The position numbers and the translations under genes were made by a program. A stretch of 64,000 nt of DNA from assembly GCF_900095795.1 (NCBI RefSeq), contig NZ_LT608328.1, positions 3,217,001-3,281,000 on the forward strand, read 5' to 3'. This DNA comes from Petrimonas mucosa (GTDB lineage: Bacteria; Bacteroidota; Bacteroidia; Bacteroidales; Dysgonomonadaceae). A model generated the notes under the pieces. That model made no database searches, was not told where the DNA came from, and saw only the letters and a program-made list of their open reading frames with translations. Shown here one piece after another: positions 21,101 through 29,683 of this stretch (positions within the stretch are counted from its first letter, which is position 1; the number at the start of each line of letters is the position of its first letter).

Positions 21101-23995
21101 TTCGTTGTTCACCACCACCCATTTCCGTTCCAGCAGCTTCCCGTTCTGCCAAAGTTCATAGAGCACGTTAAGTTTGCCCGTCGCCCCGAGGATGATCTCT
21201 GCGTTCCTCCCGGGAGCGAACTGTTCATCCTTCACGATAAACCAGTCGTTGCTCTTTACAGGCGGACGCTTATCGGCATAGCTGAACAGAATAAAGTCTT
21301 GACTGGCAGTAATCTCGTTTCCACGATCATCTTTCGAGAGCAGGCTGATGCGGTATTTGCCCGACGGTAATCTCCTCACTCTTCTTCGCAGCTCCTCCTG
21401 TTCTCCGGTCTCGAAGCTACCCTGCAATAGCTGCCTCTGGATGGAGTCGTTTTCAAGCAATGAGAAGAGCTGGTAGCTCCCCGTCGCTTTCATATCCTCC
21501 CCGTCGAGATTCCTGGCCGAGATGATGATTTTTCCTGCAGAGGATTTCTCGAGTTTTTCTGGCATTTCAACAGTGAGTATCATCGAAATATCCCCCACCG
21601 TCACAACATGATTACCGACCACCGTCTCACCGTTTGCGTCGGTAATCACAGCCTCAATGTCGAACGTGTAGATAGCTCGCATTGATGCCGCCTCATCGGC
21701 TTTTTGCGGAGTAAAGGCAATTGTAAATCTGCCGTTTTCATCCGTCTTCGAAATCCCTTCAGTGAAATGTTCAGCCGTACCGCCTCTCCACCACCACATA
21801 TGATGCCGGCGGGTTATGCGGTAGTTTACCGGAAGGTGCTGCAGTTTCACGCCTGAAAAGTTCTCGGCTCTCCCGGTCAGGGTAATCTCATCACCGAAGC
21901 TGTAACTCCCCCCGATCTTGTCGAAAGTGATCTCGAACGAAGGGCGCTTGTACTCCTCAACCCTGAACCCTACACTCCCATTCTGGGTAGCAATAGTAAA
22001 GTAACCGGTCAGCAACCCCTCAGGTAGCACAAATTCGCCCGACGCGGATCCGAAGGCGTTGGTGGTGACCACCTGCCGGGAGATCTCCCGCCCGTTGGCA
22101 TCGCGCAGCATCAGTTCAAGGGAGCGGTTTTCCGAAACCTTTGGCTTGCCGTCGGCCGTGGCAACGGCCACCACCTTGAAAAAGACGGTCTGACCGGGAC
22201 GATAGAGCCCCCTATCTGTAAATATATTTACCGTCTCCGCCGGTTGCACCATTTCATTATCGACTTGTGGAAAATAGCCCCAGGGTAGTGGCTGTAACGG
22301 GGAACCGCTATCTGCTCCCGTCACCGCCTGACAATAAAGTTCATTGGATGGAGCAGTGTTGGAGTAGGCGGCCATTCCGAGCTCGTTTACAGATAGCGTC
22401 GAATCGAGCGTAACTGTTGAATTGGGCCAGCTCCCTGAAAAACGGTAGATTTTCACCTGTGCATGCCTTACCGGCTGGCCACTCACCCGGTTTACCACAA
22501 AAAACTCGTAACTGTTCCTGGCCGACAAACGGCTGAAGAGAGCCAGATCGGATACCGAGAAGTAGATGCTGCTTTCTTCGTCCGCCGCAGCGGGGTTCGA
22601 CTCAAATTCGAGCTTGTAGGCACCTGGTCGGACCAGATCAGGTTCGAATCGGGTAGTAAAGGTTTCATACGGCTCCCCGGAGTGAAGAGGTATCTCCAAT
22701 TCACTCACCAGGCTCTTCATCTCGTCGCTCCGCCTTACACCACGGTCGCTGTAAACGGCCGATAGTGGAGATTCAAGCCGGTAGAGCCTGGCGGTAATCC
22801 CCTTCAGGTTTTGATACTTGAGTGTGAAGCTTTTCTCCGATTTCACCCCGAAGGTACTCTTGCCCTCCACCTCGAAGCGCGGCTGCGTAAGTTGCAACAG
22901 CCGGTTTTCCAGCAGAGCTGTCCGCCCGTACCCGGGAAACTGCTGAACCCCCCTCTGCAGTAACCGGTAGAGCTCCCTAGTCTTATCCGCCCTTTTGACA
23001 GTATCCTCCTGAGGGAGCTCTCCGATTTGCGACAGGTAGAGATCTGCGATCTTGTCGATAATCTCCACGCTGACCGGATCCTCTTCCCATCTTTGCTGCA
23101 GCGACTGCAACAGGGGAAGTGCATACTGTCGGTATGCGTCATGGAGTTGGGCAAGGTAGTCGCACCTACTCAGGTCCGTAAGCGCCACCGCTTTGTCGAG
23201 CCCCCTCCCGGATAGTGAAAGAAGCAGTTTTTTATAGCACTCCAACGCCCACAAGTCATACTCTCCGGGTTTCGGGTCGAATTTCAATTTCACAAACTCT
23301 TCTGCCGGCAGAAAGAGTTCCTGCTGCGTAATACCTTTCCGCGACAATGATCGGCTCAGATCGGAATCGTCGTTTATCCTGGCAAGAAACTCGATGGCAC
23401 GGAGTGCGAGAAAGTCATACATGGAGGGATAGAAACGGCGGGAATCCTTGCCGAGTACAACAAGAGGCTCATAACTTTTCACCTCGGTCTCTTCAAGCTT
23501 CTTCTGCTGATCGATGGAGGCGTTGAGATGCTCCACCGCCTTGTCGAAGAGGTTGTTTTTAGACCACTCCTTCATATCTTCCGGAAGATAGCCGCTGATG
23601 GCCGTCCGACGGTCGATACTCCACCGCTCTTTATCATAATACTGGAGATAGAGTTCACCCAACATGGAGTGCAACACCGATCTCTCCACGGGGTCCTCCG
23701 AACTCTCCAGCATCTGCTTCAGGTTCCGGAAGATCAGCGTATCCGCTTCACTATCCAATACCAGATCATATTTGCCCTGATGGATGATTGCCTTGATGAT
23801 CTGGGGAGTGTTCTTCTCGACAACAGCCTTACGCAGGATAAGTTCCACCTGCTCGGATGCCGATCGCGGAAGGGATCTCTCCTCCAGTCGGGCTACATTT
23901 TTCCAGGCCTGGTCGTAATCCATAGCTGATTGGGTTTGCGCTTGCAACGGGAGGAAAAAGACCACTGCCGCAACAACAGGTAATATTTTTTTCAT
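18200..23995 (-). CDS. alpha-2-macroglobulin-like protein lacking the thioester motif
   Basis: A 1931-residue exported protein with an N-terminal signal peptide (MKKILPVVAAVVFFLPLQAQ). A helical N-terminal part (to about 370) is followed by MG-type beta-sandwich domains, with FTDRGLYRPGQTVFFKVVA near residue 595, typical of A2M N-terminal regions. The A2M core segment (FFPQLRTNERGETQLSFTVPES) lies near 1170. A thioester-like alpha/alpha domain with SSGGWSWFKG near 1480 follows. Where the family has the Cys-x-Glu-Gln thioester, this protein reads TPDSDNAVSWFAA (about 1380-1395), so covalent trapping is not expected. Bacterial members are thought to inhibit or trap proteases in the periplasm. 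No penicillin-binding protein gene is adjacent. Confidence 0.88.
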   Translation of the reverse strand: MKKILPVVAAVVFFLPLQAQTQSAMDYDQAWKNVARLEERSLPRSASEQVELILRKAVVEKNTPQIIKAIIHQGKYDLVLDSEADTLIFRNLKQMLESSEDPVERSVLHSMLGELYLQYYDKERWSIDRRTAISGYLPEDMKEWSKNNLFDKAVEHLNASIDQQKKLEETEVKSYEPLVVLGKDSRRFYPSMYDFLALRAIEFLARINDDSDLSRSLSRKGITQQELFLPAEEFVKLKFDPKPGEYDLWALECYKKLLLSLSGRGLDKAVALTDLSRCDYLAQLHDAYRQYALPLLQSLQQRWEEDPVSVEIIDKIADLYLSQIGELPQEDTVKRADKTRELYRLLQRGVQQFPGYGRTALLENRLLQLTQPRFEVEGKSTFGVKSEKSFTLKYQNLKGITARLYRLESPLSAVYSDRGVRRSDEMKSLVSELEIPLHSGEPYETFTTRFEPDLVRPGAYKLEFESNPAAADEESSIYFSVSDLALFSRLSARNSYEFFVVNRVSGQPVRHAQVKIYRFSGSWPNSTVTLDSTLSVNELGMAAYSNTAPSNELYCQAVTGADSGSPLQPLPWGYFPQVDNEMVQPAETVNIFTDRGLYRPGQTVFFKVVAVATADGKPKVSENRSLELMLRDANGREISRQVVTTNAFGSASGEFVLPEGLLTGYFTIATQNGSVGFRVEEYKRPSFEITFDKIGGSYSFGDEITLTGRAENFSGVKLQHLPVNYRITRRHHMWWWRGGTAEHFTEGISKTDENGRFTIAFTPQKADEAASMRAIYTFDIEAVITDANGETVVGNHVVTVGDISMILTVEMPEKLEKSSAGKIIISARNLDGEDMKATGSYQLFSLLENDSIQRQLLQGSFETGEQEELRRRVRRLPSGKYRISLLSKDDRGNEITASQDFILFSYADKRPPVKSNDWFIVKDEQFAPGRNAEIILGATGKLNVLYELWQNGKLLERKWVVVNNENRLFSIPYKASYGEGVELMLTYVKEEQFYNHSARLLPVDEKKGLEVKLDVFRDKIRPGGVEEWRLTVRNAEGGAADAEVLASLYDFSLDRIAPSPRWILNLSRLHTARAAIPLQRDRSFDLRGIQGYALLPFRDVDPLAFDRLNWFDFSLGSSGRMMVRGMSKMGNVQMEAYGVVVAESDVSGEDGAGEAPAPVQIRRNFNETAFFFPQLRTNERGETQLSFTVPESNTRWRFRVLAHDRKLNSGEVEAVVVSQKELMVTPNMPRFLRHGDVVTIPAKISNLSDTTISGTARIILFDPLTDEPLPSGASQQQPFSVAPDASVDASWTFEVPDRIDLVGVRIIAQSESFSDGEQNLLAVLPNRMLVTESMPMDVNGNQSAIFTMEKMVNRSSPTVEDYRLMLEFASNPAWYAVQALPVLGTPDSDNAVSWFAACYANLLGQHISKTYPKVSAMIDAWKKGGGDTGTLLSNLEKNPELKGMLLEETPWVVEAKSESEQRQRLALLFDINRSHNLTRQAVEKLGELQTSSGGWSWFKGFNPSRSITQYILFGFSRLDALNVEGQDDDLRMMQAKAIAYIDGEALRMFEQLKRGNSDWRKIRTIPVADLEYLYVRSAYGEYPLDPATREMVDFYMSVIEKNWTLAGLYERSLIVPLMDNVGRDDIVADILKSYREHATISGESGMFWANNRAHLFMSQSAVSVHTFIMDAFRIGGSTQHEMESMKRWLLKQKQTQLWESTHATMDAVYALLSTGSDWFSGENRTTVTVGGNVLKPSRQEEGTGYFKEMWHNPEITPQMGSVKVENWGNAPAWGALYWQYYEDLDKITKTGGPLNVEKMLFVEETDATGRKLLPVGPSRQLKVGDKVVVRLTVRTDRDMEFVHLKDLYSAAFEPQEQLSGMRWNGGIACYQAPKDASVNLYFDLLPRGTYLFEYALFVTRSGDYSNGITTLQCIYAPEFRSHTAATRVTVR

Positions 23996-24069
23996 ACGGG
24001 CTCTTTTCGGTTTTTACTGGTTAGATGCAGAAACAGGAGAAAATGAGCACCCGACCATGTTATATTTTG

Positions 24070-27051
24070 TTAAAGCGGTTTCTGTACCACTCCAATTTTC
24101 TTCCTTCCGTTGATCTTTATCGCTATCGGCTGCCCGAAGCGGACATGCCTGATAAAATCGGTCTCATGGACGGCCGGTTGAGCTTCTAGATACGCTTCAT
24201 CAAAGAAACCATCCCCACTGGAGAGGGAGTTGATTGTGAAATAGCCTACCCCGAACGATGTGAGGTTCTGAAAGAAGTGGGTACCCTGACTCGGTTCAAT
24301 CCGGTAGTTTTCCAGCCCCAGTTCCGCAATGACCCGCGCCTGGCTGATGTGTGCCCATTTTACCGGAATCCCCAGCCAGGGATCGGAAGATCCCCATCGC
24401 CCAGGTCCCACCAGTACATAATTCTGATCGCTCTCGCTGAACCGGAGATTGACCTTCTCAATCTCCCTGGCAATTGCCGGATTGTTGGCGGCTGAAAACT
24501 GTTTCGTCTTCACATATACCAGGTCGTATACATCGGTGGATATTCCGTTCCCGAGCGCATTTCGAGAATAGAGAATCGTCTCCTCCACCCCGATATCCTC
24601 CAGATTCTCATTGACCACTTCCTTGCTGTCGACGATCGGACGGATCTGCAACACAAAGAAATCGGCCTCCTGCTGACTCTTTATGTTTACTGCAAACTCT
24701 ATCTCCACCGGCCGTCCCATCTCCTGCTGCCCCACCTTCAACATCTTGTCGAGGGTTTCAGAAAGGGGTAGCGTGTCATGCTTCAACATGTTGGCAAACG
24801 AAATGATCTTTCTGCCTCCTTCGTAATATCCGTCGCGGATAATCTGGTCGTTCGGATCGTATGTTGAACAGACATAGCGGAGCGGACTGTTATCGCCTGC
24901 CTGCTGGATCCTGATCTTTTTCAGGTTGAAGCTATCGTCGATGGTAAACTCCTTCGTCATCGACTCCAGGTCGAGCGCGTAAAACTGCGTCTGGGTCTCC
25001 CTCAATGCGGTATCGAGAGAGCTCAGTTGCAATATGTTCCTGGGGTGCAGCGGTGAAAACCGGAGACCCTGAAACCCATCCATGATATATTTGCCCAATC
25101 CCATGGCCATGTTTACGATGCCATCCTCACTCTTTTCATTGCCAATGGGATAGTAGTTGATGGAGCGGGCAACTCCCGAGATTGCCGGATAGAAGAGATT
25201 GCCATACTGGCTCCCCACCACCTCCTGCAGTACAATCGCCATCTTCTCCTGGTCGATCAGGTTCTGGGTAGCTGTCATGTAGGCCTTGCTGTCCTTGTAG
25301 AAGACCGAGGCATAAACCGCCTTGACGGCATTGCTCAGAAGCCGGACCATCTCATATTTATCGGTCACGTAGGGGATCATGTAGGTTGAATATATTCCCG
25401 CAAATGGCTGATATTGCGAATCTTCAAGCATGCTCGACGAGCGGATGGCAATGGGTGTCGAGATTGCGTCGAAGAAGACCAGGAAATCGCTGACCAGACG
25501 CCTGGGCAGTTTGGCCGAAAGGAAATGCCGGAGGATCTCTTCGTCGGAACAGTTGGAAAGGGCTATCTCATACAACCTGTTAGCCTCCATGAACTCGTCA
25601 AAGATATCGGTACAGAGCACCACCGTCTTGGGTGTGGTCACCGGGAAATTCTCGTAACAGTTCAACTCCAGGTGGGTCTTCACAATATGCCCGATAAACG
25701 CCAATCCACGCCCTTTTCCCCCCAGTGAGCCATCACCGATACGGGCAAAGTTGGAGTACTTGTCGAACCGGTCCTTTTCGAATACCGCCACCACACCGGT
25801 ATTTTTCATCCGCCGGTACTCCACGATTGCCTGATAGATCAGTTCCCTTGCATCTTCCATCCTGGCATAGGCGGAGACATCGATCTTCTTCAGCATCTCT
25901 GCAACCGGGAACATGGCACGTGTATAGAAGAAACGTGAGAAGTGGTTTCTCGAGAGGTGGTAATACAACGAATCGTCGGGAATCTGGCGGATATTGAGTT
26001 GCAACTCCTTCAGGGTCCTGATCCGGAAGATCTCCTCCTGCGACTTGGGAGCAATGATGATAAAGTCGCCAAAACCGAGATTGTCCTTCACTGCCCTATG
26101 AAAGTCCTGGGGAAAGGTCTTTGAGTTCTTGTCGATAAACCTGGCCTCCACCTCATCGGCATACTTCCTGTTTTCAGATTCGGAGGAGGTGTAAATGATC
26201 GGGATATACTTGTCCTGCTTGCGGATCCATTCACCCAACAACCTCCCCGCCAACTTGTCCTTTTTCCCTTCACGGTTGAAGCTGATATCTGAAATCACCC
26301 CCAGCATATTGTCGCCATACTTCCTGTAGAGGTCTACCGCCTCCTCGTAATTGCGGGCCAGCAAGATCTTTGGACGTCCGCGCATACGCATCATGCGGAG
26401 GTGATCGTTAAGCGCCTCCTTTGAGAACTCCTTCGACTCATTGAGTACATATTTGTAGAGCAAGGGGAGTGCGGAAGAGTAGAAGCGGACGGAATCCTCC
26501 ACCAGCATGATGGTCTGCACCCCTACCGTCTTCACATCGTGCTCAACGTTCATGCTGTCCTCGATCAGCTTGATGATGGCCAGCAGCAGATCGGCATTTC
26601 CCAACCAGCTGAAGACGTAGTCAATCCCCGAAAGATCTTCCCGCTCAAGTACCCGGGTCACCGATTTCGAAAAGGGGGTAAGCAGCACGATCGGGATATA
26701 GGGAAACTTGTTCTTGATCACCTTCACTTGGGAGAAAATCTCATGATTATCCATGTTCGGCATGCAGATGATCAGCTCGTAACGATTGGAACGGAGCTCC
26801 TCCATCGCTTTTGCGGCATTGCTTACCTGCGTGAAGCGGGGCGGATAGCGGAGGTTGAGCGAGGTATACTCGTTGAAGATCTGTTCGTCTACCCGTCCGT
26901 CATCTTCGAGGATAAACATGTCGTATTGCGAGGCAATGATCAACACGTTATAGATACGTTTATTCATCAGCTTCACGAAGGGGGTGTCGCGAAACTGGAA
27001 GCGACTGATGTCATGCGCCTTTATGATGGATGGAGAAGATGCTAAATTCAT
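24070..27051 (-). CDS. double receiver-like domain fused to PEP synthase-type nucleotide-binding domain
   Basis: A 993-residue protein. Residues about 33-165 form a CheY-like fold whose phospho-acceptor position is not Asp (LIICMPNMD), so it is a pseudo-receiver. Residues about 178-325 form a second receiver-like domain that keeps an acidic pair (Glu185/Asp186), a candidate acceptor Asp255 (VISDIS), Thr288/Ser289 and Lys308. From about 430 on comes a pyruvate phosphate dikinase/PEP synthase N-terminal ATP-grasp domain: GSLGGKGRGLAFIG (441-454), AIRSSSMLEDSQ (535-546) and FAGIYSTY (550-557). The C-terminus has GPGRWGSSDPWLG. The swivelling phosphohistidine and PEP-binding TIM-barrel domains of true PEP synthases are not visible. 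It may be a regulated phosphotransferase; the substrate is unknown. A well-spaced promoter is at 27069-27099. Confidence 0.85.
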   Translation of the reverse strand: MNLASSPSIIKAHDISRFQFRDTPFVKLMNKRIYNVLIIASQYDMFILEDDGRVDEQIFNEYTSLNLRYPPRFTQVSNAAKAMEELRSNRYELIICMPNMDNHEIFSQVKVIKNKFPYIPIVLLTPFSKSVTRVLEREDLSGIDYVFSWLGNADLLLAIIKLIEDSMNVEHDVKTVGVQTIMLVEDSVRFYSSALPLLYKYVLNESKEFSKEALNDHLRMMRMRGRPKILLARNYEEAVDLYRKYGDNMLGVISDISFNREGKKDKLAGRLLGEWIRKQDKYIPIIYTSSESENRKYADEVEARFIDKNSKTFPQDFHRAVKDNLGFGDFIIIAPKSQEEIFRIRTLKELQLNIRQIPDDSLYYHLSRNHFSRFFYTRAMFPVAEMLKKIDVSAYARMEDARELIYQAIVEYRRMKNTGVVAVFEKDRFDKYSNFARIGDGSLGGKGRGLAFIGHIVKTHLELNCYENFPVTTPKTVVLCTDIFDEFMEANRLYEIALSNCSDEEILRHFLSAKLPRRLVSDFLVFFDAISTPIAIRSSSMLEDSQYQPFAGIYSTYMIPYVTDKYEMVRLLSNAVKAVYASVFYKDSKAYMTATQNLIDQEKMAIVLQEVVGSQYGNLFYPAISGVARSINYYPIGNEKSEDGIVNMAMGLGKYIMDGFQGLRFSPLHPRNILQLSSLDTALRETQTQFYALDLESMTKEFTIDDSFNLKKIRIQQAGDNSPLRYVCSTYDPNDQIIRDGYYEGGRKIISFANMLKHDTLPLSETLDKMLKVGQQEMGRPVEIEFAVNIKSQQEADFFVLQIRPIVDSKEVVNENLEDIGVEETILYSRNALGNGISTDVYDLVYVKTKQFSAANNPAIAREIEKVNLRFSESDQNYVLVGPGRWGSSDPWLGIPVKWAHISQARVIAELGLENYRIEPSQGTHFFQNLTSFGVGYFTINSLSSGDGFFDEAYLEAQPAVHETDFIRHVRFGQPIAIKINGRKKIGVVQKPL

Positions 27052-27068
27052 ACCGCTATGTTCTTGTA

Positions 27069-27099
27069 CAAATCTATGAATTTATTTATTAAACGCAAA
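27069..27099 (-). promoter_or_regulatory. promoter of the receiver/PEP-synthase-like gene
   Basis: On the reverse strand TTTG (27096-27099), a 19-base spacer and TAGATTTG (27069-27076) match the Bacteroidota consensus at the preferred spacing. The ATG is at 27051, leaving a leader of only about a dozen bases. Confidence 0.7.
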
Positions 27100-27130
27100 C
27101 CGCAGAAAAAAAAACGTAGAGTTTTTTTAC

Positions 27131-27138
27131 TATCTTTG
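27131..27138 (+). promoter_or_regulatory. -7 promoter element upstream of the TonB-domain gene
   Basis: TATCTTTG matches TAnnTTTG, 33 bases before the ATG at 27172. The -33 region is A-rich with no TTTG. It is divergent to the promoter at 27069-27099. Confidence 0.5.
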
Positions 27139-27171
27139 TTCTCAAAACAAAAAAGGTCTGAACTTTAAAAA

Positions 27172-28005
27172 ATGAATGCTAAAAGATTACTATTGTCGTT
27201 ATCGGCTTTATCTCTGGTAACGGTTTCACTTTTTGCGTCCAGCAGTGGACAGCTTCAACCACCTCCAGCCGACGAGGGGAGAGTCATCGAAAACCCCGAC
27301 ATTCCCGCCCTCTTTGCCGGAGGATCTGGCGAAATGCACAAGTTCATCTCCCAGACGCTCCGTTATCCTGCCGATGCCGTTGAACGAAACGCACAGGGGT
27401 TGGTTGTCTACACCTTTATTGTTGAAAAAGATGGCACACTGACCAACTTCGATCTGATCCACCGTGCCGACTCCTCCCTCAACAAGGAGGCCCTCCGCAT
27501 CCTGCAGGCGATGCCGCCCTGGCGTCCGGCCAAGTACAAGGATCAGTATGTACGCTCCAAGAGCTACGTGCCGATGTATTTCCGGTTGAACAAGAATGCG
27601 AACGCAGTGGCCCGCAACACGACAACAAGGTCTACAAACACCATTGGCAAGACCAATCCCGATATTGCCAACTCCGAGGTCTACTCCATCGTCGAGAAGA
27701 TGCCGGAATATCCGTACGGGGAGAAAGAGCTGGCAGGATTTATCGCCCATCAGCTCCGTTATCCCAAGGAGGCTCGTCAACAGGGAATCGAAGGCAGGAT
27801 CCTCTGCTCCTTCATTGTTGCAGCCGACGGTTCAATCTTCAATATCGAGGTAGTCCAGGGATTGCATCCCCAGCTCGACAACGAGGCGGTCCGGGTGCTC
27901 AGCCTGATGTCCAAGTGGATTCCGGGAGAGAACAAGGGTGAAAAGGTAAATGTGAAGTGTCTGCTCCCCATCGATTTCGCCATCGATGAGGAGCCAATCC
28001 CGTAA
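27172..28005 (+). CDS. protein with two TonB C-terminal domains
   Basis: A 277-residue exported or membrane-anchored protein. The N-terminal hydrophobic segment (KRLLLSLSALSLVTVSLFAS) is followed by two repeats of the TonB C-terminal fold at about 45-140 and 175-275. Each has the family pattern of RYP-x-A (LRYPADAVERNAQG; LRYPKEARQQGIEG), a FIVEKDGT/FIVAADGS strand and a final W-x-P segment (PPWRPAKY; SKWIPGENKG). Classical TonB has one such domain after a Pro-rich linker; here the linker is very short, so action as an ordinary energy transducer across the periplasm is doubtful. It converges on the aminotransferase gene with a three-base gap. Confidence 0.85.
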   Translation: MNAKRLLLSLSALSLVTVSLFASSSGQLQPPPADEGRVIENPDIPALFAGGSGEMHKFISQTLRYPADAVERNAQGLVVYTFIVEKDGTLTNFDLIHRADSSLNKEALRILQAMPPWRPAKYKDQYVRSKSYVPMYFRLNKNANAVARNTTTRSTNTIGKTNPDIANSEVYSIVEKMPEYPYGEKELAGFIAHQLRYPKEARQQGIEGRILCSFIVAADGSIFNIEVVQGLHPQLDNEAVRVLSLMSKWIPGENKGEKVNVKCLLPIDFAIDEEPIP

Positions 28006-28008
28006 AAG

Positions 28009-29205
28009 CTATCCGCAAATCTCGCGGATCGCTTCGGCAACCAGGGGAATTCCTCTCCGGATTACATCCGGAGCGGTATTGCAGTACGACACCCGTATGC
28101 AGTTGTTCTTCACCCCTGCTGGATCGAATGTCTTTCCGGTAACAAATACCACCCCCCTTTCGATCGCTTTTTTCAAGATCAGCGTGCTGTCGGCTCCTTC
28201 GGGCAGGTGAAGCCAGATATAGAACCCCCCACGCGGTTTCTCGAACGACACATAACCGGGTAAATGCTTTTCGAGGGCTTCAATCATGGCAAGCCCTCGT
28301 TTTTTATACTCCAGTCTCACCTGCCCGGTATAGGTGTAGATGGCACCGCTACGGATAAACTTATCGGCTATCACCTGTGAGAAACTGGGTGAACAGGCAT
28401 CCATCGACTGCTTGATCAGTTCGCACTTCCCGTAGATATGCTCCGGTACAAGCATCCAGCCCAAGCGCAAGCCGGGACCCAGGATTTTCGAGAATGACCC
28501 GGTCAGGCAGACATCTATCCCCTCGGGATCGATCGCTTTTATGGTCCTCATCTTCGGAAGATCATCCTCATGGAAGTAGAGGTCGCTGTAAACATCATCC
28601 TCGATAAGCGGGATGTCAAGGCCTGAAAGCAGTTCGATCATCTGCCGCTTCACGGCTTCGGTATAGATTATGCCGGCCGGATTGTGAAAATTGGGCGCAA
28701 AATAGAGGAATTTAGGTTTGGGTCCACCGCTATCCAGAGCGGTTTTCAGTGCAGCAATATCCAATCCGTCGCTCCTGAGCGGGATGGCGGTCAGATTGGC
28801 CTCGTAGGACCGGAAAGCGGACAATGCGCCGATAAACGAAGGCGACTCTACCAGCACCGGATCACCCGGATCGACAAAAGCTTTGGCCAGGATATTTATG
28901 GCCTGCAGCGATCCCGTTGTGATCAACAGCCGGTTCTTCCCGACCGGCAGCCCCTTCTTTTCAAGATAGTGCGCAAGCGATTCCAGCAGTGCCGGCTGTC
29001 CATTGGTAGGCCCATACTGCATGGCTACCTGTTTCTCTTTTTCTGAGAGGGATTGATAGATCTGATCGATCATCTCTAACGGAAAGAGTTCATTTCCGGG
29101 CATCCCCCCGGAAAAGGAGATGATATCGGGAGAAGCGGCAAGACTCATCAAGTCCCTGATCTCCGACGAACGCAATGCGGATACTCCCGTTGCAAACCGT
29201 GTCAT
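28009..29205 (-). CDS. PLP-dependent aminotransferase, class I/II (aromatic or 2-aminoadipate type)
   Basis: A 398-residue fold-type I aminotransferase. Lys240 in TGSFSKILGPGLRLGW is the PLP Schiff-base residue; FAPNFHNPAGI (169-179) and EDDVYSDLYF (202-211) supply the usual cofactor contacts, and a C-terminal Arg in NNCIRVSYC binds the carboxylate. The closest recognisable group is the MocR-like/LysN aminotransferases without a DNA-binding domain. It is the last gene of the iorA-iorB-paaK-ACT operon (21-base gap), so aromatic amino acids are the likely substrates, giving arylpyruvates for IorAB. Substrate assignment is inference. Confidence 0.9.
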   Translation of the reverse strand: MTRFATGVSALRSSEIRDLMSLAASPDIISFSGGMPGNELFPLEMIDQIYQSLSEKEKQVAMQYGPTNGQPALLESLAHYLEKKGLPVGKNRLLITTGSLQAINILAKAFVDPGDPVLVESPSFIGALSAFRSYEANLTAIPLRSDGLDIAALKTALDSGGPKPKFLYFAPNFHNPAGIIYTEAVKRQMIELLSGLDIPLIEDDVYSDLYFHEDDLPKMRTIKAIDPEGIDVCLTGSFSKILGPGLRLGWMLVPEHIYGKCELIKQSMDACSPSFSQVIADKFIRSGAIYTYTGQVRLEYKKRGLAMIEALEKHLPGYVSFEKPRGGFYIWLHLPEGADSTLILKKAIERGVVFVTGKTFDPAGVKNNCIRVSYCNTAPDVIRRGIPLVAEAIREICG

Positions 29206-29226
29206 AGTTCTCTTCTCTTCATAATA

Positions 29227-29652
29227 TTATACCTGATAGATGTCGCTCTGGCGCAGCAACTCCATCTCGTTCTTTTCCAGCACATCGACCACTTGACCGA
29301 TATCTGCGGCCCGGATGACCGCCAATGCCACCTCCTTGTTTGAAAAGGCGTACATGTAATCCACATTGATCGCGTTGTCTGCCAATATCTTAAGCACCTC
29401 ATGCAAAGCCCCCGGCCGGTCGGGCATATTGACGCAGACCACATCGGTAAGTCGCACCGAGAAGCCTGCTTCACGAAGGAACTTCTCTGCAATATCGGGT
29501 TTTCCCACCACCATTCTCACGATGCCGTAATCGGCCGTCTCGGCGAGACTCAGGGCAGCGATATTGATCTCGTGTTCCGCCAATATCTGGGTAAGATCGG
29601 TAAGCCGTCCCGACCGGTCTTCCAGAAATACGGATAACTGTTTGATAAGCAT
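29227..29652 (-). CDS. tandem ACT-domain protein
   Basis: A 141-residue protein of two ACT domains (about 1-68 and 69-141), small ligand-binding modules that often sense amino acids. Typical strands are visible: KQLSVFLEDRSGRLTDLTQIL at the start and VVCVNMPDRPGALHEVLKIL in the second half. The start at 29652 is used because the first ACT strand begins there; the longer frame to 29829 runs into paaK. Proteins of this kind are regularly found beside paaK and ior genes, so it probably senses an aromatic amino acid for this operon. No catalytic or DNA-binding domain is present. Confidence 0.88.
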   Translation of the reverse strand: MLIKQLSVFLEDRSGRLTDLTQILAEHEINIAALSLAETADYGIVRMVVGKPDIAEKFLREAGFSVRLTDVVCVNMPDRPGALHEVLKILADNAINVDYMYAFSNKEVALAVIRAADIGQVVDVLEKNEMELLRQSDIYQV

Positions 29653-29683
29653 AGTTGATACCTCCTCTTCGTTGTTTCTTGTT

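Noticed and set aside
20165-21370. 401-codon forward frame opposite the alpha-2-macroglobulin-like gene
   Set aside because: His/Arg/Pro-rich composition typical of an antisense shadow; no motif, no promoter, and the opposite strand is a well-supported gene.
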